From contig USJB01000027.1 of assembly GCA_900554905.1 (NCBI GenBank), positions 1 through 10,094 of the forward strand: a stretch of DNA of 10,094 bases. The letters run 5' to 3'. Under the pieces are notes generated by a model, which ran no database searches, was not told the origin of the DNA, and saw nothing but the letters and a program-made list of their open reading frames with translations. Position numbers and translations under genes: made by a program. The stretch comes from an uncultured Collinsella sp. (GTDB taxonomy: Bacteria > Actinomycetota > Coriobacteriia > Coriobacteriales > Coriobacteriaceae). Shown piece after piece: positions 6,505 to 10,094 of this stretch; position 1 is the stretch's first letter; every line of letters begins with the position of its first letter.

Positions 6505-7728
6505 TTACTCAGTCGTCGACGAATCGTCGGTCGAACTCTTGGTGACGCCCTTCAGGCTGACGTTGTACGGCACGTCCTTGGGCATGGGGTTGACGGTGAT
6601 GTCGGCGTCCTTCTTGTACTGCTCCAGCCACTCGCTGTATGCAGTGCTTGCCGCCTGCGTCTTCACCACGTTGGAGACGTACTTCTTGATGTCCTTGGGC
6701 ACCTGGTTGATGTCATCGACCTGATTATCGACATGGAAGTAGTCGGTGCACTTAATGATGTGGTAACCATAGGTCGACTCGACGACTTCGCTCACGTCGC
6801 CCTTGTTGAGCCCCTCGAGCGCCGTCTGGTAGCTGTCGACGAAAGTGGTGAGCTTATCCCAGCCCACATCGCCCTTCTTGTCCTTGGAGCCGGTGTCGTC
6901 GGAATACTGCTTCACGGCGTCCTCAAAGCTCAGCTCACCGGAGTTGATCTTGTCCAGGCACTCCTGCGCCTTGGCCTTGGCGGCAGCCTTGTCCTCGTCG
7001 GAAGCGTCGGAATCAACCTTGATCAGGATGTTCGAGGAGCGGCGGGCGTCGTTGTAGCTGGACAGGTTTTCGTTGATGTAATCGACAATCTCGCTGTCCT
7101 TGGGCTTGCTCGTGGGCGCGACGGCATCCTTGAGTTTCTGCTGCGCCAGGCTCTCCTTGAGCGAATCCTTGTAGGTGTCCTCGGTGTAGCCGTAGGTCTT
7201 AAGGGTCTTCTTGAAAGCCTTAGCGCCGCCGGCACTCTTGCACGCGTCCTTCCAAGCCTTCTCGACCTCGTCGTCCGACACCGTCACGCCGTTTTCCTTC
7301 TGCGCCTGCTGAAGCAGGATCTGCTGCGCGTAGGAGTCGATGAGCTGTTTGCGGTACTTCTTGGGCGTGAGGTCGTTGTCAACCAGATACTGCGCCCAAT
7401 CCTTATCCTTGGTGTAGCCGTAGGACGTGCGCATGCTCATGATCTGCTTGGTCACGGTGTCCTCGGTGAGGTTGGTGCCGTTGATAGTGGCAGCCACACC
7501 ACCAGTGAGCTTATAGCCCGAGCTGGCGCTTTCGGTCTGCGACATCAGGCCGGAGCACGCCATGGCCGAGACGGAGAGCAGCATCGCCAGCACGCCGATG
7601 ACCACCAGGACAATCTTGACGGTCTTGGACACATAGGTCTTGCGCTGCTTCTTGCGAGAGCTGGAGGCAGCGCGAGCCTGCTGCTCGGGCGTCGGCTCGG
7701 GCGCAGGGTTCTTTTTCTTATTTGCCAT
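6505..7728 (-). CDS. Membrane-anchored parvulin-type peptidyl-prolyl cis-trans isomerase (SurA/PrsA-like foldase)
   Basis: 407 residues from the ATG at 7728, preceded by AAAGG at 6 bases. An open extension upstream to 7827 reads through non-coding repeat-rich DNA and was discarded. A basic, proline-containing cytoplasmic head (1-35) precedes one hydrophobic segment (about 36-62) that acts as signal anchor. The Cys at 58 sits in SAMAC, a poor lipobox. Then comes a SurA_N-like helical chaperone region (about 78-200) and a rotamase (PpiC/parvulin) domain at about 231-328: RRSSNILIKV, FEDAVKQYSDD, KGDVGW and STYGYHIIKCTDY. The tail is Ser/Thr/Asp-rich. Such proteins help secreted proteins fold on the outer side of the membrane in Gram-positive bacteria. 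The upstream gap holds several palindromes, so its promoter lies between or inside them. The family call is secure; clients are unknown. Confidence 0.92.
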   Translation of the reverse strand: MANKKKNPAPEPTPEQQARAASSSRKKQRKTYVSKTVKIVLVVIGVLAMLLSVSAMACSGLMSQTESASSGYKLTGGVAATINGTNLTEDTVTKQIMSMRTSYGYTKDKDWAQYLVDNDLTPKKYRKQLIDSYAQQILLQQAQKENGVTVSDDEVEKAWKDACKSAGGAKAFKKTLKTYGYTEDTYKDSLKESLAQQKLKDAVAPTSKPKDSEIVDYINENLSSYNDARRSSNILIKVDSDASDEDKAAAKAKAQECLDKINSGELSFEDAVKQYSDDTGSKDKKGDVGWDKLTTFVDSYQTALEGLNKGDVSEVVESTYGYHIIKCTDYFHVDNQVDDINQVPKDIKKYVSNVVKTQAASTAYSEWLEQYKKDADITVNPMPKDVPYNVSLKGVTKSSTDDSSTTE

Positions 7729-7764
7729 AGTTGGCCTTTCGCATAACGAATCGAACAAACGCCA

Positions 7765-7788
7765 TTGTGTCACAACGCGGCCCCCGCG
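7765..7788. promoter_or_regulatory. Two adjacent short inverted repeats upstream of the isomerase gene
   Basis: TTGTGTCACAA (7765-7775) is a perfect 5+1+5 inverted repeat, and CGCGGCCCCCGCG (7776-7788) directly beside it is a perfect 5+3+5 one. They lie about 37-60 bases upstream of the isomerase ATG, where an operator could sit. No convincing -35/-10 pair was found there, and short repeats of this size can occur by chance. Confidence 0.25.
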
Positions 7789-7802
7789 GCACGCTTGGTG
7801 TA

Positions 7803-7846
7803 TTGGGGACAGGTTAATCTGCACCATTTTGGTGCAAAGGGGACAG
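7803..7846. repeat. GGGGACAG direct repeat flanking a hairpin (incomplete family member)
   Basis: GGGGACAG occurs at 7805-7812 and again, in the same direction, at 7839-7846. Between them TGCACCA (7820-7826) and TGGTGCA (7830-7836) form a 7-bp hairpin with a 3-nt loop. The left part, TTGGGGACAGGTTAATCTGC, has the head seen in the other elements. The expected right arm ending in GTCCCC is missing, which suggests a truncated element joined to another one. Confidence 0.65.
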
Positions 7847-7857
7847 CTCTGGCACTT

Positions 7858-7938
7858 GGCACTTGGGGACGTTCTTTATATGCCGGCACTTCGGGACTGT
7901 CCCTTACTGCCGGCAGAAAAGGAACGTCCCCAAGTGCC
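7858..7938. repeat. 81-nt three-tier palindrome of the GGGGAC family
   Basis: Outer arms GGCACTTGGGGACGTTC (7858-7874) and its exact complement (7922-7938) are 17 nt. Inside them TGCCGGCA occurs at 7881-7888 and 7908-7915, each self-palindromic. At the centre GGGAC-T-GTCCC (7893-7903) forms a last small stem. The 7 bases before it (7851-7857) repeat the outer arm start in tandem. It begins 14 bases past the stop codon of the PTS IIA gene and could protect that mRNA end, but no T-run follows on either side. Confidence 0.85.
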
Positions 7939-7952
7939 GACTCAGCCCCACC

Positions 7953-8417
7953 TTAGAAGTGGCGGCGGATGGCGTCGACCATGCCCTGGGGCGTGGTCTG
8001 GCCGAGCACGTCGGCTGCGGCATCGGCGTCCATAAAGATGTTCATGAGCGCCTGCAGGGCCTCGACCTGGCCGCCCGGCTCGGCAATACCCAGATTGATG
8101 ACGATCTGCACCGGCACCGGAGCGCCCATGCCAGCCATAGCGTTAAATGTCACGGACGCGGCGGGCTTCACCACCGCGATATAGGGCTTGGCCACAAACC
8201 CCGGATCGGTATGCGGAATGGCAATGTTTGCCGCCGGCATGGCAAGACCCGTGGGATAGGCATCCTCGCGCGTGCGAACGGCGCCGAGCCAACCGGACGC
8301 AATGTAGCCACGTGGTGCAAGCTCGCCCTCGAGCCGCGCAAACACCTCATCCGGCGTTGCACACTCCCAATCAAAAAACACCAGCTCAGGCGTAAACAGC
8401 GCTTCGTTATCCGCCAT
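7953..8417 (-). CDS. PTS sugar transporter subunit IIA (galactitol/fructose type, PTS_EIIA type 2)
   Basis: 154 residues, a complete single EIIA type-2 domain. The phospho-acceptor is H69 in the conserved segment PTGLAMPAANIAIPHTDP (55-72), which resembles GatA-type proteins. It is followed by KPYIAVVKPAASVTFNAMAG (77-96) and a normal C-terminal helix rich in A and Q (VEALQALMNIFMD). In a sugar uptake system HPr phosphorylates this His and the phosphate passes to IIB. No IIB, IIC, sugar enzyme or PTS regulator lies next to it, so it either serves a system encoded elsewhere or acts in regulation, as PtsN-like EIIA proteins do. The ATG at 8417 has GAGAGGTG just upstream. The gene follows the purN terminator (8494-8538), and palindromes lie on both sides, at 8437-8490 and 7858-7938. 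Confidence 0.92.
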   Translation of the reverse strand: MADNEALFTPELVFFDWECATPDEVFARLEGELAPRGYIASGWLGAVRTREDAYPTGLAMPAANIAIPHTDPGFVAKPYIAVVKPAASVTFNAMAGMGAPVPVQIVINLGIAEPGGQVEALQALMNIFMDADAAADVLGQTTPQGMVDAIRRHF

Positions 8418-8436
8418 GCGCTCACCTCTCTCACCT

Positions 8437-8490
8437 AGTCACCTGCGACGTTCTTGAATGACTAGTCGTTAAAGACCGTCCCCGATGACT
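8437..8490. repeat. 54-nt imperfect palindrome upstream of the PTS IIA gene
   Basis: Two abutting 27-nt arms (8437-8463 and 8464-8490) are inverted copies matching at 21 of 27 positions, with no spacer. On the minus strand one arm contains CGGGGACGGTCTTTAACGAC and the other the decayed partner. It lies within the 76 bases between the purN terminator and the IIA start codon, so any IIA promoter must overlap it. The degree of decay suggests an older insertion than the perfect element at 5872. Confidence 0.68.
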
Positions 8491-8493
8491 ACC

Positions 8494-8538
8494 CAAAAAC
8501 AAAAGGTGGCCACGCGCGCCTTGGCGCCAATGACCACC
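8494..8538 (-). terminator. Rho-independent terminator after purN
   Basis: Read on the minus strand, GGTGGTCA (8531-8538) pairs with TGGCCACC (8505-8512) with one wobble. The intervening segment includes the self-complementary TTGGCGCCAA (8521-8530). TTTTGTTTTT follows (8495-8504). It lies 32 bases past the purN stop and ends the purM-purN transcript. Confidence 0.8.
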
Positions 8539-8570
8539 CTGACTACTCGGCTAAATTGTACTGTGCGCCG

Positions 8571-9272
8571 CTAGCCGCGAGGCGCGTCAATTGCGACCTT
8601 GCCGCTCTCCAGCACGTGGACGCGGCCGTCGGCGAGCATCTGCACGACCTCGGGATACAGCACATGCTCGATCGCGTGGATGTGCTCCTCGAGCGTGTCG
8701 ACGTCCCAGCCCTCCTCAACAGCCAGCGCGCGCTGGGCGATGATGGGGCCGTTGTCGTAGATCTCGTTGGCAAAGTGCACGGTCACGCCGGTCACCTTGA
8801 CACCGCGCGCAAACGCGTCGTCGATCGCATGCGCACCGGTAAAGCTCGGCAGCAGCGCTGGATGCAGATTGACCACGCGGTTGGGAAACGCCGCCAGCAG
8901 AGGCGTGTGCACCATGCGCATGTAGCCGGCCATGACCACGTACTCGCAGCCGCGCTCGAGCAGCTCGTGCGCGATGATCTCGTCGGCGGCAATAGGGTCG
9001 GCATAGACATCCTTGGACAGCGTGAGCGTCTGGATGCCCGCGCGCTCAGCGCGCTGCAAACCCTTAGCCGAAGGACGGCTCGACACCACAAGCTCAATCG
9101 AAGCGTTGAGCTTGCCGGCAGCGATCAGATCGATCAGCGCCTGCAGGTTGGTACCCGAACCGCTGATGAGCACACCGATCTTGAGCGGCTCGGCCGTATC
9201 GGTGCCGGTCGGACGGGTGTAGGGCACAAAGCCCAGGCCCTCGGCATCAGCCATCTGCTCGTTAGCGCTCAT
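8571..9272 (-). CDS. purN: Phosphoribosylglycinamide formyltransferase (GART 1)
   Basis: 233 residues, somewhat longer than E. coli PurN (212). It transfers the formyl group of 10-formyltetrahydrofolate to GAR, the third step of purine synthesis, in the cytoplasm. The phosphate-binding ISGSGTNLQALID (36-48) and the catalytic triad N135, H137 (VVNLHPALLPSF) and D173 (IYDNGPIIAQ) are all present. About 30 residues precede the first strand (LKIGVLISG); they are Asp/Glu/Thr-rich and look disordered. The ATG at 9272 overlaps the purM stop by 11 bp and has no good ribosome site, so expression probably depends on coupling to purM. An ATG at 9254, 8 bases after the purM stop, would remove six residues. 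PurM upstream makes the usual purM-purN order. Confidence 0.96.
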   Translation of the reverse strand: MSANEQMADAEGLGFVPYTRPTGTDTAEPLKIGVLISGSGTNLQALIDLIAAGKLNASIELVVSSRPSAKGLQRAERAGIQTLTLSKDVYADPIAADEIIAHELLERGCEYVVMAGYMRMVHTPLLAAFPNRVVNLHPALLPSFTGAHAIDDAFARGVKVTGVTVHFANEIYDNGPIIAQRALAVEEGWDVDTLEEHIHAIEHVLYPEVVQMLADGRVHVLESGKVAIDAPRG

Positions 9273-10094
9273 CGGAGTACACGACCTTACCGGAGCCCTC
9301 GACGCACTCGCCCACGCGGAACGGCTTCTCGCCCAGCGCGACCAGGGCCTCGGTCACGGCAGCCTCGTCCTCGGGGGCGACGATCAGGCACAGGCCAACG
9401 CCCATGTTGAAGGTCTTGCATGCCTCGTTGGGCGCGAGCTCGGCCTGGCGCGACACGTAGGTGATGACGGGAGGAACGTCCCAGCCCATCTCGGCACCGT
9501 TGCGGGTGACCACGGCGTCGACGTCGTCGGCGAGCGCGCGGTTGAGGTTCTCGGTAATACCGCCGCCAGTGATGTGGGCAATGGCGTGCACCGGAGCGCC
9601 GCCGCGCAGCAGCTCCAGAATCGGCTTGACGTAGATGCGCGTGGGAGCCAGCAGGGCGTCTGCCAGCGAAGCACCGCCGAGCTCCTCGAGCGGACGGCTC
9701 AGCTCCTCCGCCTTAGCGGCGGCCTCGGGCGTGCCCGGCTTAATGCCGTCGACGCCGATGACCTTGCGCACGAGCGAGTAGCCGTTGGAGTGCACGCCGG
9801 TGGAAGGCAGGCCCAGGATCACATCGCCCGGGCGGACGTTTGCGGGGTCGAGCATCTTGGGACGGTCGACGACGCCCACGGTAAAGCCGGCAAGGTCGTA
9901 GTCGGCCGGAGCCATGACGCCGGGGTGCTCGGCCATCTCACCGCCCACGAGCGCGCAGCCCGCGAGCTTACAGCCATCGGCCACGCCCTTGATGATCTTT
10001 GCCATGTGCCCGGCCTCGATGTGACCGATGGCAACGTAGTCCAGGAAGAACAGCGGCTCGGCGCCTTGGGCGGCGATATCGTTGACGCACATGG
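9262..10094 (-). CDS. purM: Phosphoribosylformylglycinamidine cyclo-ligase (AIR synthetase), N-terminus beyond the window
   Basis: 276 residues are visible after the first in-frame Met at 10092, plus a partial codon; the gene runs off the right edge, so about 70 N-terminal residues of a roughly 345-residue enzyme are missing. The enzyme closes FGAM to AIR with ATP, the fifth step of de novo purine synthesis. MCVNDIAAQGAEPLFFLDYV (visible 1-20), LVGGEMAEHPGV (48-59), GLPSTGVHSNGYSLVRK (94-110), LLAPTRIYVKP (147-157) and HITGGGITENLNRAL (173-187) are the standard conserved blocks. The third-most common family motif GGETAEMPG reads GGEMAEHPG here. The stop codon at 9262-9264 lies inside purN. 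Minus-strand continuity implies that more pur genes may lie to the right. Confidence 0.96.
   Translation of the reverse strand, partial: MCVNDIAAQGAEPLFFLDYVAIGHIEAGHMAKIIKGVADGCKLAGCALVGGEMAEHPGVMAPADYDLAGFTVGVVDRPKMLDPANVRPGDVILGLPSTGVHSNGYSLVRKVIGVDGIKPGTPEAAAKAEELSRPLEELGGASLADALLAPTRIYVKPILELLRGGAPVHAIAHITGGGITENLNRALADDVDAVVTRNGAEMGWDVPPVITYVSRQAELAPNEACKTFNMGVGLCLIVAPEDEAAVTEALVALGEKPFRVGECVEGSGKVVYSDER

Noticed and set aside
6733..7746. A 337-codon plus-strand frame opposite the isomerase gene.
   Set aside because: Leu/Val/Gly-rich shadow without domain or ribosome site; the opposite strand has clear PpiC motifs.
7729..7827. Upstream in-frame extension of the isomerase gene by 33 codons.
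   Set aside because: It crosses a repeat-rich gap and lacks a ribosome site, while the ATG at 7728 has AAAGG at proper spacing and gives the expected basic head before the membrane anchor.
7803..7938. The repeat cluster considered as a CRISPR array.
   Set aside because: The units are single palindromes with different arms and spacing, not identical repeats separated by uniform unique spacers, and no cas gene is present.
7863..8438. A 191-codon plus-strand frame covering the 81-nt palindrome and opposite PTS IIA.
   Set aside because: It begins within the repeat, is His/Arg-rich and runs opposite a gene with a clear active-site His motif.

Overview
The window is about 10.1 kb of GC-rich bacterial chromosome with compact operons. 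The gene content, the protein sequences and the GC-rich codon use look like a human-gut Coriobacteriia, most likely Collinsella or a close relative. That assignment rests on recognising the proteins, not on a marker gene. No rRNA, tRNA, CRISPR array, integrase or transposase is visible. Every CDS looks intact except the two cut by the window edges.

Layout: (1) 1-1933, plus strand: the 3' end of a PyrK/NfnA-type FAD/NAD and [2Fe-2S] protein overlaps a GltA/NfnB-type flavoprotein carrying two 4Fe-4S motifs. Together they look like an NfnAB-type ferredoxin/NAD(H)/NADP(H) oxidoreductase, and a strong terminator follows. (2) 2060-5761, minus strand: one operon in the order ATPase, Tat-type lipoprotein binding protein, permease, permease, then a cytidylate-kinase-like P-loop protein. 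The first four form a complete polar amino-acid ABC importer. (3) 6007-7728, minus strand: a membrane-anchored parvulin-type peptidyl-prolyl isomerase, then a YqeY/GatB-related protein with a terminator. (4) 7953-8417, minus strand: a lone PTS EIIA of the galactitol/fructose type with no IIB or IIC beside it. (5) 8571-10094, minus strand: purM (cut by the right edge) overlapping purN, with a terminator, from the de novo purine pathway.

The coding part is conventional. The less ordinary signal is in the gaps. At least six intergenic places hold hairpins or palindromes containing GGGGAC (or GGGAC), usually followed by a short C/T-rich stretch and then an element-specific arm (2016-2050, 2700-2730, 5872-5940, 7803-7846, 7858-7938, 8437-8490). 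They range from a 31-nt hairpin to an 81-nt three-tier palindrome. Only the core is shared, while the arms differ, and most lack the U-run of a terminator. They look like a dispersed REP/BIME-like palindrome family whose mobilising or binding protein is not in this window. No gap between genes exceeds 300 bases; the largest (5762-6006 and 7729-7952) are occupied mainly by these elements.
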